A stretch of DNA of 64,000 nucleotides from JAEUIV01 sp033763795 (GCA_033763795.1 JANRJV010000028.1:1-64000); one strand, 5' to 3'. Numbered from the stretch's first letter, positions 42,994-52,055 are shown. The notes: a model not told the origin generated them from the sequence alone. Program-made: numbers and translations.

Positions 42994-44966
42994 GCGAGGT
43001 TCTCCCCTGCCGCATTCGTCCCACCCGACGGTCCGGTTGCGGGCGCGTCCGATGATCCGGCCGGTTCCACCGCCACCCGATACTCCGTCACCGACGTCAC
43101 GCGCACCGGCACCCCCCGATCGATGAAACCGATCTCCGCCACAACGTCGATCAGCTCGTCGTCGAATTCCGCCGTCCCCGAGGGCCGCAGCACCGTCGTC
43201 GTCCGGCCCAGCGCGCCCACCGCCACGCGCTCGCGACCCGTCGAGGGATTCATCGCCCCAAGCATCGTCGGCGCGTCTTCATCGCTCACCACCTGCTGAT
43301 CCGCCAGCACCAGCCGACCCGCCACGGGGAACTTGTGCGTGTACCGCGTGAACAGGTACACACCCACGCCCGCCACGAACACCGACAGGCACACCACAGA
43401 CACCGCCCACGCCAGCGGCCCGCCCGCCCCGTCGGGCCCGACCCCGGGGAACAGCTGGCCCGCCCCCGCGAACGTGCCGATCAGCCCCGCGAACAAGAGC
43501 AGCAGACCCAGCACGCCCGGGATCCCCAGCCCCGGCAGTATGAAAAGCTCCATCAGGATCAGCGCCACCCCGGACAGGATCATCGCCATCGCCCACCACG
43601 CCGACGCCCCGATCAGCAGCGGCGGAACGATCAGCCCCGCCAGCGCCCCCAGCGCGATCATCCCGGGAAGCCCCACCCCCGGCATGCTCATCTCGATGAA
43701 CATCGCCATCAGGAACACGACGATCAGCACCCCCCGCACCACCAGCCCGCTGAACCCCATCGTCATGAACGCCACCAGCGACTCCGACCAGCTCTGGTCC
43801 AGTCGGCTCAGGTTCGTCGCGCCCGTGAACGACTTCAGTTCCGCGTCCGTCGCGATCGTGTGCGCCGGATCAGCAAAGCCGTATCTCTTCAGGTCCGATT
43901 CCTTCAGCGTCAGCAGCGTCTGGCCGTCCGTCGCATACTCCACAAGCTCGTACCGCCCCCGCTCCGCCGCCGAGAACACAGGCCGCGTCGAAGGCGTCGT
44001 CAGGATGAAGTCGACGTCCCGCTCCGTCTGCTCCGCGATCGCGGGCGACGCCGAGTTGAACGCCGTGGCCGACGCCCCCTCTTCCTCGCCGCGCGATCCC
44101 GAGTCCGACGACGACGCCCGCGCGTCCGGCTCCTCGCCCTCGGCGGCTTCTCCCGCCGCAACGGGGCCCGCGCTCGCCGCCCCGCTCGCGACATAGGGCC
44201 GGCCCCGCCGCGGCTCCTCGTCAAAGATCGCCCGGTACTCCGCCTCATCGACGAAGTACATCCGCCCGGTCTGCCGGTCGCGGACCCGCCACAGTTCCAC
44301 CCCCAGCGTCACGAACCCCTGCACCAGCTTCTCGTCGTACCCGCGCAGCCGCGCTGAATCGACAAGCTCCGCAAGCAAGGGCGCCAGGATCTTCTGCCGC
44401 TCCGTCGCCTGCAGCCCCTGCGCGAACTGCACGGGGTTGCCCGACACCGGCGCCGCGTCGCCCATCGTCGCGTGCGGCGCCAGCACGATCTCCCGGCACG
44501 CCAGCGCGATGATCGCACCGCCCGAATACGCCGTCGGATTCACCCACGCGATCGTGTTCGCGATCGGCGACTGCTTGATCGCCGTGCAGATCTCCAGCAC
44601 CGCCCCGACCTCGCCGCCCGGCGTGTTCAGGTCGAACACGATCCCGTCCGCCCCGCCGTCGACCGCCCGCGCCATCCGCCGCTTCACGCTGTGCGCCGTC
44701 ACCGCGTTGATCTCGCCCTCGATCGTGATCACCGCGAGGTTCGCCGCGTGCCGCGCCGCCGGCACCGCCATCGGACCCGCCCCGCTCGACCCCGCCGAGA
44801 CGCTCGCCGCCGACTCCGCACGCGACGCCGACTCGGTCGACGCACCGGCGTCCGCCAGCCCAACCAGCAGCACGGCACACATCAGCGCAACCAGACGCAC
44901 CGCCGCCCGCAAAGCCCGCGCGCCGCGACCGTTCAACTCATTCAACCGTTGCCACAGGGTCATCAT
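42990..44966 (-). CDS. NfeD family membrane serine protease, long form
   Basis: A 658-residue protein. A signal anchor (residues ~20-42) is followed by a ClpP/SppA-like domain from about residue 70: VITIEGEINAVTAHSVKRRM, then FDLNTPGGEVGAVLEI (oxyanion region), NPTAYSGGAIIALACREIV with the likely catalytic Ser in YSGG, and MGDAAPV. A ~150-residue disordered, acidic, Ser-rich part (about 265-330) precedes four to five membrane helices and a C-terminal OB fold. Such proteases cleave membrane proteins such as stomatins. It is the first gene of the nfeD-nfeD-floA operon. Confidence 0.92.
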   Translation of the reverse strand: MMTLWQRLNELNGRGARALRAAVRLVALMCAVLLVGLADAGASTESASRAESAASVSAGSSGAGPMAVPAARHAANLAVITIEGEINAVTAHSVKRRMARAVDGGADGIVFDLNTPGGEVGAVLEICTAIKQSPIANTIAWVNPTAYSGGAIIALACREIVLAPHATMGDAAPVSGNPVQFAQGLQATERQKILAPLLAELVDSARLRGYDEKLVQGFVTLGVELWRVRDRQTGRMYFVDEAEYRAIFDEEPRRGRPYVASGAASAGPVAAGEAAEGEEPDARASSSDSGSRGEEEGASATAFNSASPAIAEQTERDVDFILTTPSTRPVFSAAERGRYELVEYATDGQTLLTLKESDLKRYGFADPAHTIATDAELKSFTGATNLSRLDQSWSESLVAFMTMGFSGLVVRGVLIVVFLMAMFIEMSMPGVGLPGMIALGALAGLIVPPLLIGASAWWAMAMILSGVALILMELFILPGLGIPGVLGLLLLFAGLIGTFAGAGQLFPGVGPDGAGGPLAWAVSVVCLSVFVAGVGVYLFTRYTHKFPVAGRLVLADQQVVSDEDAPTMLGAMNPSTGRERVAVGALGRTTTVLRPSGTAEFDDELIDVVAEIGFIDRGVPVRVTSVTEYRVAVEPAGSSDAPATGPSGGTNAAGENLA

Positions 44967-45003
44967 CCTGACGGATCCCTACCTTTGCTCGCTCCCCGAC
45001 GGT

Positions 45004-45009
45004 TATTCT
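45004..45009 (+). promoter_or_regulatory. -10-like hexamer, leaderless position (crcB)
   Basis: TATTCT ends 9 nt before the ATG at 45019. No fluoride-riboswitch fold is seen upstream. Confidence 0.42.
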
Positions 45010-45018
45010 AGCGCTCCC

Positions 45019-45399
45019 ATGCCCGCTTTCTGGCAAACCGTTCTCCCGGTCGCCCTGGGAGGTTCTCTCGGCGCTCTGGCCCGCCTCGCCGTCTACCACC
45101 TCGCCGCCGGCCCGACCCGGACCCACGGCCCCTGGCCCACAATGCTCATCAACCTCATCGGCTGTCTCGCCCTGGGCCTGTTCCTCGGCTGGGCAACCCG
45201 CCGGCCCGATCTCGACGAACGCATGAAAGCGTTCCTCACCGTCGGCGTCCTCGGCGCCTTCACCACCTTCTCAACCTACGCCGCCGACGCCCTCAAGCTC
45301 ATCCACGAGCAGCGGTGGGGGATCGCCCTCATCTACATCACCGCCAGCTCCGCCCTGGGCCTCGCCCTCTGCGCAGGCGGATACGCCCTCGCCCGCTAG
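45019..45399 (+). CDS. crcB: Fluoride channel CrcB/FluC
   Basis: A 126-residue protein of four membrane helices. GGSLGALARLAVYHL starts the first helix, NLIGCLALGLFLGW carries the pore Asn, and TVGVLGAFTTFSTYAADAL has the conserved TTFST segment that lines the fluoride path. The protein forms dual-topology dimers and removes toxic fluoride. Only one copy is seen here. It is usually controlled by a fluoride riboswitch, which I could not find; the start lies only 9 nt after a promoter-like hexamer, leaving no room for one. Confidence 0.93.
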   Translation: MPAFWQTVLPVALGGSLGALARLAVYHLAAGPTRTHGPWPTMLINLIGCLALGLFLGWATRRPDLDERMKAFLTVGVLGAFTTFSTYAADALKLIHEQRWGIALIYITASSALGLALCAGGYALAR

Positions 45400-45408
45400 C
45401 CCGCCCGC

Positions 45409-45945
45409 TCACCCCTCGCTCTGCTCCACCGTCCAGCTCAGCTCCCCGCGCGTGCAGTCGATGTGCACCGCGAAAAACCCGCGCGAACCGTCCCCCGACC
45501 GGTCGTGCCCCCGCACCAGCGGCCAGATGATCCGCCGGTCCGTCTCCGGCAGCGGCAGCCCGTCCAGCGCCCCGGGCTCGTGCCACTCCAGGTCCCCCTC
45601 CCCGATGCTGTGCGGCTCCAGCTCCACCGCCCCCAGCACCCGGTACCAGAACATCAGCCAGTTCGTCTGCCCCATGTACCCGTGCTCGCTGATGATCCCC
45701 CCCAGCCGCAGCCGCTCGATCGGGATGTCCAGCGACGCCTCCTCCATGATCTCGCGCCGCGCGCACATCGCCGGCGACTCGCCCGACCCCGTGTCCAGCT
45801 TTCCGCCGATCGGCGAGTACAGACCCCGGTTCGGATCCCGCGTCCGCCGGATCAGCAGCAGCCGCCCGCGCGCGTCGCGGAGCTCGCAAAGAACCGCGAT
45901 CTTGTAGGGGTAGCTCGCCTTTCCCGCCTGCGTCGTCTCGGACAT
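45409..45945 (-). CDS. Nudix hydrolase
   Basis: A 178-residue protein. The Nudix box reads GGKLDTGSGESPAMCARREI followed by MEEAS. The E-x7-REUxEE part is intact and so the metal-binding glutamates are present, but the loop before the first Glu has two extra residues (TGSGE instead of PGE). Substrates of the superfamily are nucleoside diphosphates linked to other groups; this subgroup often acts on 8-oxo-dGTP or dihydroneopterin triphosphate. The substrate is unknown here. It converges on crcB with 9 bp between them. TAGTCT lies 7 nt before its ATG. Confidence 0.88.
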   Translation of the reverse strand: MSETTQAGKASYPYKIAVLCELRDARGRLLLIRRTRDPNRGLYSPIGGKLDTGSGESPAMCARREIMEEASLDIPIERLRLGGIISEHGYMGQTNWLMFWYRVLGAVELEPHSIGEGDLEWHEPGALDGLPLPETDRRIIWPLVRGHDRSGDGSRGFFAVHIDCTRGELSWTVEQSEG

Positions 45946-45952
45946 CGGACCA

Positions 45953-45958
45953 AGACTA
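45953..45958 (-). promoter_or_regulatory. -10-like hexamer, leaderless position (Nudix gene)
   Basis: TAGTCT on the minus strand ends 7 nt before the ATG at 45945. Confidence 0.45.
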
Positions 45959-46036
45959 ACGCCCGCGCACGCCCCCCGCCCCGCCAGCCTCCGGATTTCT
46001 CCACCGCCCCGCGCGCCCCGGCCGATTCAACATGGA

Positions 46037-47572
46037 ATGATTCTCAAGAACGAGACCGCCGAACTCATGCCAAGGCCCGCACGTCCAACATCCTTCAACA
46101 TCGAGGGCAAGCACGCCTACCTCATCGGCATAGGCGGCTGCGGCATGTCGGGCCTCGCCCGAATGCTCCGCGCCCGCGGGGCCTTCGTCAGCGGCTCGGA
46201 CAAGGAACGATCTCAGGTCACCGACGCCCTCGCCGCGGAGGGCCTCGACGTCGGCTTCGACCAGTCACGCGCCTGGCTCCCCGAAACCTGCGACCTCGTC
46301 GTCGCCTCCGCCGCCGTCAGGCCCGACCACCCCCAGACCGTCGCCGCCGTACTCCGCGGCATCCCCATCTACACCTACGCCGAAGCACTGGGCCTCTGCA
46401 TGCTGGGCCGCACGGGCGTCGCCGTCGCCGGGACCCACGGCAAGAGCACCACCGTCGCCATGCTGGGCCACGTCCTCATACAGGCCGGCATCGACCCCAC
46501 CGTCATCGTCGGCGCCACCGCGCCCCAGCTCGCCTCACGACCGGGAGAGAGCTCGGGCTTCCGCCTCGGACGAGAGACCATCCCCGTCGGCCCCCTCCAG
46601 GACCGACCCGGGGTCCTCATCGCCGAGGCCTGCGAGTTCAACCGCTCCTTCCACAACCTCCACCCGACCATCGCCGCCATCACCAGCGTCGAGGCCGACC
46701 ATCTCGACATCTACGGCTCGCTCGACGCCGTCGTCGCCAGCTTCCGCGACTTCGCACACCTGCTCCCCCCCGCACGCGAAGGCGGCAAGCTCTTCATCGC
46801 CCACGACGGCGCCCACCGCCGCGAAGTCACAGGAGGCGTCGCCTGCGACGTCGAGACCGTCGGCTTCGTCCCCACCGCCGACTGGGTCGTCACCTACGAC
46901 TCCCGCACCCGCCGCGTCGGACTCAGCCGCGCCGGATCGCTCGTCGGCATGTGGACCCTCCGCATACCCGGCGCACACATGGCCATCGACAGCGCCTTCG
47001 CCGCATGCCTCGCCATGGCCCTCGGCGCCCCCGTCCCCGTCATCGAGGAAGCCCTCTCCACCTTCGTGGGCGTCGACCGCCGCATGCACTTCCTGGGAGA
47101 GAAGCCCCTCCCCGGGGGAGGCGCCGTCCGCGTCTACGACGACTACGGCCACCACCCCACGGAAATCGACGCCACCCTCCGCGCCCTCCGCGAAGCCGAA
47201 CGCCCCGAAGAACGCGGCGGCCGGCTCATCTGCGTCTTCCAGCCCCACCAGCACAGCCGCACACGATTCCTCCTCGAAGAGTTCGCCCAGGCCTTCAGCC
47301 AGGCCGACGCCGTCATCGTCCCGCACATCTACTTCGTCCGCGACAGCGAGGCCGAGAAGACCCGCGTCAGCGCCGCCGACCTCGTCGACCGGCTCCGCGA
47401 ACGCGGCGTCCAGGCCATGCACCTCTACCCCTTCGAGGCCATCGTCGAACAGCTCCAGAACGTCTGCCGACCGGGAGACCTGCTCGTCGTCATGGGCGCC
47501 GGGCCCGTCTGGCAGGTCGCCGCCGGATTCCTCGCCTCGGGCGCGCCCATCGCCCCCGCGCCGCGGCCCTGA
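46037..47572 (+). CDS. murC: UDP-N-acetylmuramate--L-alanine ligase
   Basis: A 511-residue Mur ligase. The start region AYLIGIGGCGMSGLARML binds the UMP part, VAGTHGKSTTVAML is the ATP loop, EACEFNRSFHNLHP and ITSVEADHLDIYG the central-domain motifs, and DDYGHHPTEIDATLRAL with FQPHQHSRTRF the C-terminal domain. It adds L-Ala to UDP-MurNAc, the first peptide step of peptidoglycan. It is slightly longer than typical MurC (~460-490). A second in-frame ATG at 46067 is an alternative start. murB follows after 105 bp. Confidence 0.96.
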   Translation: MILKNETAELMPRPARPTSFNIEGKHAYLIGIGGCGMSGLARMLRARGAFVSGSDKERSQVTDALAAEGLDVGFDQSRAWLPETCDLVVASAAVRPDHPQTVAAVLRGIPIYTYAEALGLCMLGRTGVAVAGTHGKSTTVAMLGHVLIQAGIDPTVIVGATAPQLASRPGESSGFRLGRETIPVGPLQDRPGVLIAEACEFNRSFHNLHPTIAAITSVEADHLDIYGSLDAVVASFRDFAHLLPPAREGGKLFIAHDGAHRREVTGGVACDVETVGFVPTADWVVTYDSRTRRVGLSRAGSLVGMWTLRIPGAHMAIDSAFAACLAMALGAPVPVIEEALSTFVGVDRRMHFLGEKPLPGGGAVRVYDDYGHHPTEIDATLRALREAERPEERGGRLICVFQPHQHSRTRFLLEEFAQAFSQADAVIVPHIYFVRDSEAEKTRVSAADLVDRLRERGVQAMHLYPFEAIVEQLQNVCRPGDLLVVMGAGPVWQVAAGFLASGAPIAPAPRP

Positions 47573-47591
47573 GCCGACCCCCGTCCGCGCC

Positions 47592-47597
47592 TATTGT
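47592..47597 (+). promoter_or_regulatory. Possible -10 hexamer for murB
   Basis: TATTGT, 80 bp before the murB start, could give murB its own transcript with a ~75-nt leader. Confidence 0.25.
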
Positions 47598-47677
47598 TCG
47601 AGCACGCGGGTGGTCCGTGGGCGAAGGGGCTCTGGTCGCGCGCCGCTCAACCGACCGCACGTCCCGACGAGACCACA

Positions 47678-48637
47678 ATGAACGCCCTCAGCGAACTGCT
47701 GATCGAATACAACGCCGATGTCCCCACCTGGTTCCGCATCGGAGGCAAGGCAGACGTCCTCGCCCGCCCCCGCACCGCCGAACAGGTCCGCGACATCCTC
47801 CTCATGTTCGCCTGCCACCCCGTCCGCGTCCTGGGCGACGGCGCCAACCTTCTTGTCGATGACGACGGAATCGACGGCGTCGTCATCGACATGCGCTCCG
47901 TGAACGCCGTCACCTTCGACGAACGCCCCGAACTCGACCGCGTCCACGTCCGCGCCGCCGCCGGCGCCAACCTCCCCAAGCTCATCACAGAGTGCGTCCG
48001 CCGCGGCTTCGCAGGGCTCGAAACCCTCGCCGGAATCCCCGCGACCCTCGGCGGCGCCGTCGTCATGAACGCCGGCGGAGCCTTCGGCCAGATCGGCGAC
48101 CTCGTCGAGTCCGTCGACGCGCTCTCACGCTCGGGCGAACATCTCACCATCCCCCGCCACGAGCTCCACTTCTCCTACCGCCACTCAGGACTCAACCACC
48201 TCTTCATCACCGGCGCCACCCTCGCCCTCCGCCGCGTCAGCGACGACGAGCGCCCCGCCCTCCGCGAGAAGCTCAAGCAGGTCATGGAGTACAAGAAAAA
48301 CAGCCAGCCACTCGCGGAAAACTCCGCCGGCTGTTGGTGGAAGAACCCCCGCGACCCCGCCGACCCCTCCAAGCGCATCAGCGCCGGACGCATCATCGAT
48401 CAATGCGGGCTCAAGGGCCTCACCGTCGGCGGCGCCACCGTCAGCCCAGTCCACGCCAACTTCGTCGTCACCGCCGCCGGATGCCGCGCCCGCGACGTCG
48501 TCGAGCTCATGGAGCGCGTCCGCGCCGCCGTCGCCTCACGCACCGGCATCCAGCTCCAGCCCGAGGTCGTCTACTGGCGACGCTCCGCCGCCCCCGCCGC
48601 CTCGCCCGCCCCGGCTCCCGCCCCGGGCCTCGCGTAA
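47678..48637 (+). CDS. murB: UDP-N-acetylmuramate dehydrogenase
   Basis: A 319-residue FAD enzyme. FAD-binding motifs are WFRIGGKADVLARP, RVLGDGANLLVDD and GLETLAGIPATLGGAVVMNAGG with the arginine-containing ISTYRHS-like ELHFSYRHSGL. The proton-donor position, Ser229 in E. coli MurB (GSFFKNP), is Cys in this protein (SAGCWWKNP), as in several other phyla. It reduces UDP-GlcNAc-enolpyruvate to UDP-MurNAc. The start at 47678 is preferred to the in-frame ATG at 47594, which lies at the putative promoter. The last 67 bp overlap the convergent GT39 gene. Confidence 0.94.
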   Translation: MNALSELLIEYNADVPTWFRIGGKADVLARPRTAEQVRDILLMFACHPVRVLGDGANLLVDDDGIDGVVIDMRSVNAVTFDERPELDRVHVRAAAGANLPKLITECVRRGFAGLETLAGIPATLGGAVVMNAGGAFGQIGDLVESVDALSRSGEHLTIPRHELHFSYRHSGLNHLFITGATLALRRVSDDERPALREKLKQVMEYKKNSQPLAENSAGCWWKNPRDPADPSKRISAGRIIDQCGLKGLTVGGATVSPVHANFVVTAAGCRARDVVELMERVRAAVASRTGIQLQPEVVYWRRSAAPAASPAPAPAPGLA

Positions 48638-50091
48638 GCCCCGTCCCACGCCGAGACCGTCCGAACCAGCATCAGCCGCCCGGACCGCCACACGACCTCG
48701 TCCCCCGCCCGCGGCCCATACCCGGACCCCTCGCTCAGCAGCATCAACGCTCCCGCCCCGGGCCCCGCATCCGCCCCGGCCCCCGCTCGCCCCGCGCCCG
48801 CCTCTTCGCGCGCCGCCGCGGTCCGAGGCCAAGCCCCCGTCGCCAGATATACCCGCGCCCCGCTCCACACCATCCCGGGCGACGTCCACAAAGGCTCGTT
48901 CCGCCGCGCCAGCTCCTCAAACAGCGCCGGCCAGTGCGCCGAAGGCGGCGCCAGAACCCGCACGCCAACCGCGCTCATCACCAGCGCCGCCATCACCACC
49001 ACCGGCGCCACCCACCGCACCAGGATCCGCCGCGCCGCCCCCGACATCCACCTCGGCCCGTGCACCAGCCCGAGCGCGCTCAGCCACGCCGCGAACGGAT
49101 ACACCACCAGCGCATACCGCGCCGACTTCCCCGCAAACATCGACAGCGCTGCCAGCCACACCCCGCACCAAACCAGCGCCAGCAGCCCGCCGCGCTCCGC
49201 CCGCCGCTCGCGCACCACCCACGCCCCGCCCACCACCAGCGCCGGCAGGAAAGGCCAGTACGTCGACCCCAGCAGCTCCGCGTAGAACCACGCCGGGTCG
49301 CCGCCGAAACTCTCCCCCGTCCCCCGCTCCAGCCCCTGCTTCCCGAAGTAATGCCCCCAGAACACACCGGGATACGCCATCTCCATCGCCACGTGCCACG
49401 GCGTCGCCACCGCCATCGCCAGCGCCGCGCCCGCCGCCACGAGCAGCGCCTCGCGACGCCGCCCCGCCATCACCAGCGCCGCCGCGAACACCGGCGCCGC
49501 CAGGAGTGGCGCCACGGGCTTCGTCAGGAGCGCCAGCCCCAGCGGCACACCCACACCCACCACGAACCCCGCATCCGCCGCCAGCCCCGCCCCGCGCTCG
49601 CCCGAGTGCCGCTCCCGCCCCAGCGCCCGCGCCACAGGAAGCCCCGCAGCCAACACAAACAGCGTCACCCACAGGTCCAGCGTGATCGCCCACGTATGCC
49701 GGAAAAACTCCAGCGTCAGCGCCAGCACCAGCGCCGCCACCAGACCCACGCGCCGCCCGCTCCCGCGCCGCGCCAGCTCATACGTCAGCGCCACGCATCC
49801 CAGCGCCGCCGCCAGCGCCGGCAGCCGCGCCGACCACAGCGACACGCCCAGCACATGCAGCACCAGCCCGTGAATCCACAGCGCCACCGGCGGCTTGTTC
49901 ATGTACGCCGTGTCGCCCGCCATCAGCGGAAACAGCGTCCCCTCGCGCCACCCGTGCAGCCCCACCGCCGCGTACAGCTGGCTGTCCACCCGGAAATCGC
50001 CCTGACCCGCCGCCGTCAACCACACCGCCGCCAGCACCAGCAGCGGCGCCAGCAGCACTCGGGCCCGGAGCGTCGCGCGGGGACGGCGCAT
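48571..50091 (-). CDS. GT39/ArnT-like glycosyltransferase membrane protein
   Basis: A 506-residue protein with about 11-13 membrane helices. The first extracytoplasmic loop has DFRVDSQLYAAV and GDTAYMNKPPVALWI; the Asp-containing DSQLYAAV and the YMNKPP block are typical of the PMT/ArnT (GT39/GT83) group, which use lipid-linked sugars to glycosylate lipid or protein targets in the periplasm. A Gly/Ala-rich stretch (about 415-440) and a final soluble part follow. The specific acceptor is unknown. The gene is divergent from the methyltransferase, with only 35 bp between them, and overlaps murB. Confidence 0.82.
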   Translation of the reverse strand: MRRPRATLRARVLLAPLLVLAAVWLTAAGQGDFRVDSQLYAAVGLHGWREGTLFPLMAGDTAYMNKPPVALWIHGLVLHVLGVSLWSARLPALAAALGCVALTYELARRGSGRRVGLVAALVLALTLEFFRHTWAITLDLWVTLFVLAAGLPVARALGRERHSGERGAGLAADAGFVVGVGVPLGLALLTKPVAPLLAAPVFAAALVMAGRRREALLVAAGAALAMAVATPWHVAMEMAYPGVFWGHYFGKQGLERGTGESFGGDPAWFYAELLGSTYWPFLPALVVGGAWVVRERRAERGGLLALVWCGVWLAALSMFAGKSARYALVVYPFAAWLSALGLVHGPRWMSGAARRILVRWVAPVVVMAALVMSAVGVRVLAPPSAHWPALFEELARRNEPLWTSPGMVWSGARVYLATGAWPRTAAAREEAGAGRAGAGADAGPGAGALMLLSEGSGYGPRAGDEVVWRSGRLMLVRTVSAWDGAYARPGAGAGAGEAAGAAERRQ

Positions 50092-50097
50092 CGCCGC

Positions 50098-50103
50098 AGT
50101 CTA
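50098..50103 (-). promoter_or_regulatory. -10-like hexamer, leaderless position (GT39 gene)
   Basis: TAGACT on the minus strand ends 6 nt before the ATG at 50091. Confidence 0.47.
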
Positions 50104-50111
50104 CGGCTGGA

Positions 50112-50117
50112 TAGGCT
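50112..50117 (+). promoter_or_regulatory. -10-like hexamer, leaderless position (methyltransferase gene)
   Basis: TAGGCT ends 9 nt before the ATG at 50127, back to back with the GT39 hexamer (8 bp apart). Confidence 0.42.
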
Positions 50118-50126
50118 CATCGACCG

Positions 50127-50870
50127 ATGAAGCGCACGCTCACACCAGAGCTCATGGACGCCCCCGACGTCCCCAGGCCCCAGCTCGCCGGTGCGCTCGC
50201 CTTCCTCCGCATGGTCAACCGCCGTTGGGGCGGCTCGCGCGCCCTCATCTCCCATCTCCGCCGCTGGTCCGCCCGATGGCCCGCCCGCCGGCCCGTCACG
50301 CTCCTCGACATCGCCACCGGCAGCGCCGACATCCCCCTCGCCGCGCGACGCTGGGCCCTCGCCAGAGGCCACGACCTCCGCGTCACCGCCGTCGACCTCC
50401 ACGAAGCAACCCTCGAGCTCGCCCGCGAACACCTCGACCTCGCCGCACGCGCCGAGCCCGAAGTCGCCCGCGGCATCACCCTCCTCCGCGCCGACGCACG
50501 CAACCTCCGCGAGCACTTCGCCCCCGCCTCCTTCGACTACGTCCACGCCGCACTCTTCCTCCATCACCTCCCCGACATCGAAGCCCTCACAGTCCTCGCC
50601 CAGATGGACGCCCTCGCCCGCGCCGGCATTGTCTGGAGCGATCTCAACCGCTCACGCCTCCACCGCGCCCTCATCGAACCCTCCATCTGGTTCGCCCCGC
50701 CCATCGTCCGCCACGACGGCCGCGTCAGCGTCGAGGGCGCCTTCACGCGCTCCGAAGCCGAGCAGATGGCCCGCCGCGTCGGGATCAACTACGCCCCCTA
50801 CCACCGCCCGCCCCTCTGGTACCGCTTCACCCTCGCCGGCGAAAAACCCGGATGCTGGAACACGACATGA
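50127..50870 (+). CDS. Class I SAM-dependent methyltransferase
   Basis: A 247-residue protein. The SAM-binding motif I is LLDIATGSADIPLA; motif II contains VTAVDLHEATLELA, and a later FDYVHAALFLHHLPDIE block holds the catalytic-cleft residues. The fold matches UbiE-like or small-molecule methyltransferases. The next gene begins in the ATGA overlap of its stop. Pairs of this type of methyltransferase and a geranylgeranyl-reductase-like flavoprotein are often found near type III polyketide synthase genes; no such synthase is visible in the window. The substrate is not known. Confidence 0.87.
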   Translation: MKRTLTPELMDAPDVPRPQLAGALAFLRMVNRRWGGSRALISHLRRWSARWPARRPVTLLDIATGSADIPLAARRWALARGHDLRVTAVDLHEATLELAREHLDLAARAEPEVARGITLLRADARNLREHFAPASFDYVHAALFLHHLPDIEALTVLAQMDALARAGIVWSDLNRSRLHRALIEPSIWFAPPIVRHDGRVSVEGAFTRSEAEQMARRVGINYAPYHRPPLWYRFTLAGEKPGCWNTT

Positions 50871-52018
50871 CCGCCCTCCCCGACGCCATCATCATCGGCG
50901 GCGGTCCCGCCGGCAGCAGCGCCGCCTTCCACCTCGCACGCGCCGGACGACACGTCATCCTCCTCGAAGCAAAGCCCTTCCCGCGCATCAAGGTCTGCGG
51001 CGAGTGCATCAGCCCCGCCGCTGCAACCATCCTCGAAGCCATGGTGCCTCCCTCGACGCTCCGCGCCGCCGGCGCCCACCAGGTCCGCGACTTCGTCCTC
51101 CGGCGCGGCGGCCGCGCCCACGCATGGACCATGCCCGCCCCGACGTGGGTCCTCTCCCGCGCCGCGCTCGACACCTTGCTCCTCGACGCCGCCCGCGCCG
51201 CCGGCGCGATCATCCGCCAACCCGCCCGCGCCCGCGCCGTGCGCATGCACGACGACCGCGCACAGGTGGAACTCGACTCGGGCGAGACTCTCGCCGCCCG
51301 CATCGTCGTCCACGCCGACGGCCAGGGCCGCCTCGACGCCGCGCCGCCCACCCCTGCGCGCCCCGGCGTCGTCGGATTCAAGTGCCATTTCGACCCCGGC
51401 CCAAACCCCGTCGCCGGGCTCCACATGCACGCCGCACCCGGCGCTTACCTCGGCGTCGTCCAGGTCGAGGCAGCACTCGCCACCGCCGCATTCGTCGTCC
51501 GTACGGAGCTTGTCCGTCGGGCGGGCGGCTCGGGAGATCAGCTCCTCGCCGACCTCATGCCGCATTATCGGCCCGAAACCCGCCGCTCACCCTGGCTCAC
51601 CTGCGGCGTCGCCCGCGGCGGCTATCAGCCGGGAAACCACCCGCGCAGTTTCCGCATCGGCAACGCCGCCGCCGCCGTCGAGCCCGTGGGCGGCGAAGGA
51701 ATAGGCCTCGCCCTCTGGGCCGGTTCCGCCCTGGAAAGGGCACTCTCGCACTCCCAACCGGGCAATCCGCCCGACGCCCAGGCCATTCTCGCACGCGCCT
51801 ACCGCCGGCGGCTCGCGCTCCGCTCGCCCGCCTGCGCCGCCGCGGCATGGACTTTGATGCACGATTGGCCGATGCGTACCGTCTGGCCGATCCTCTCAAC
51901 TCCCCGCATGAAATCCGCTCTGCTCGCCCCGTGGTACGCCCTCTTGGGAAAATCCCCCGCACACGCCCCGCCTCTCTTCACGCACGATTCCGCAACAACA
52001 GCCGCCCCCGCCCGTTGA
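50867..52018 (+). CDS. FAD-dependent oxidoreductase (geranylgeranyl-reductase-like)
   Basis: A 383-residue flavoprotein. The dinucleotide fold starts at once with AIIIGGGPAGSSAAFHLARA, the KVCGECISP stretch is the group's PxxxKxCG(E/G) motif, and GNAAAAVEPVGGEGIGLALW is the second FAD motif (a variant of GDAAG...GEGI). The C-terminal third is helical. Such enzymes reduce double bonds or hydroxylate lipids and polyketides. The ATG overlaps the methyltransferase stop by 4 bp, which strongly suggests that both act on the same compound. The TDSATTAA tail is disordered. Confidence 0.87.
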   Translation: MTALPDAIIIGGGPAGSSAAFHLARAGRHVILLEAKPFPRIKVCGECISPAAATILEAMVPPSTLRAAGAHQVRDFVLRRGGRAHAWTMPAPTWVLSRAALDTLLLDAARAAGAIIRQPARARAVRMHDDRAQVELDSGETLAARIVVHADGQGRLDAAPPTPARPGVVGFKCHFDPGPNPVAGLHMHAAPGAYLGVVQVEAALATAAFVVRTELVRRAGGSGDQLLADLMPHYRPETRRSPWLTCGVARGGYQPGNHPRSFRIGNAAAAVEPVGGEGIGLALWAGSALERALSHSQPGNPPDAQAILARAYRRRLALRSPACAAAAWTLMHDWPMRTVWPILSTPRMKSALLAPWYALLGKSPAHAPPLFTHDSATTAAPAR

Positions 52019-52038
52019 GCCCCCACACCCGGACGTTC

Positions 52039-52044
52039 TAAAGT
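52039..52044 (+). promoter_or_regulatory. -10-like hexamer close to the sensor-like gene
   Basis: TAAAGT ends 11 nt before the ATG at 52056. Confidence 0.38.
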
Positions 52045-52055
52045 CAACCCGGTCA

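Noticed and set aside
44940..45018. A fluoride riboswitch before crcB
   Set aside because: No matching pseudoknot pattern is seen, and the -10-like hexamer lies only 9 nt before the start.
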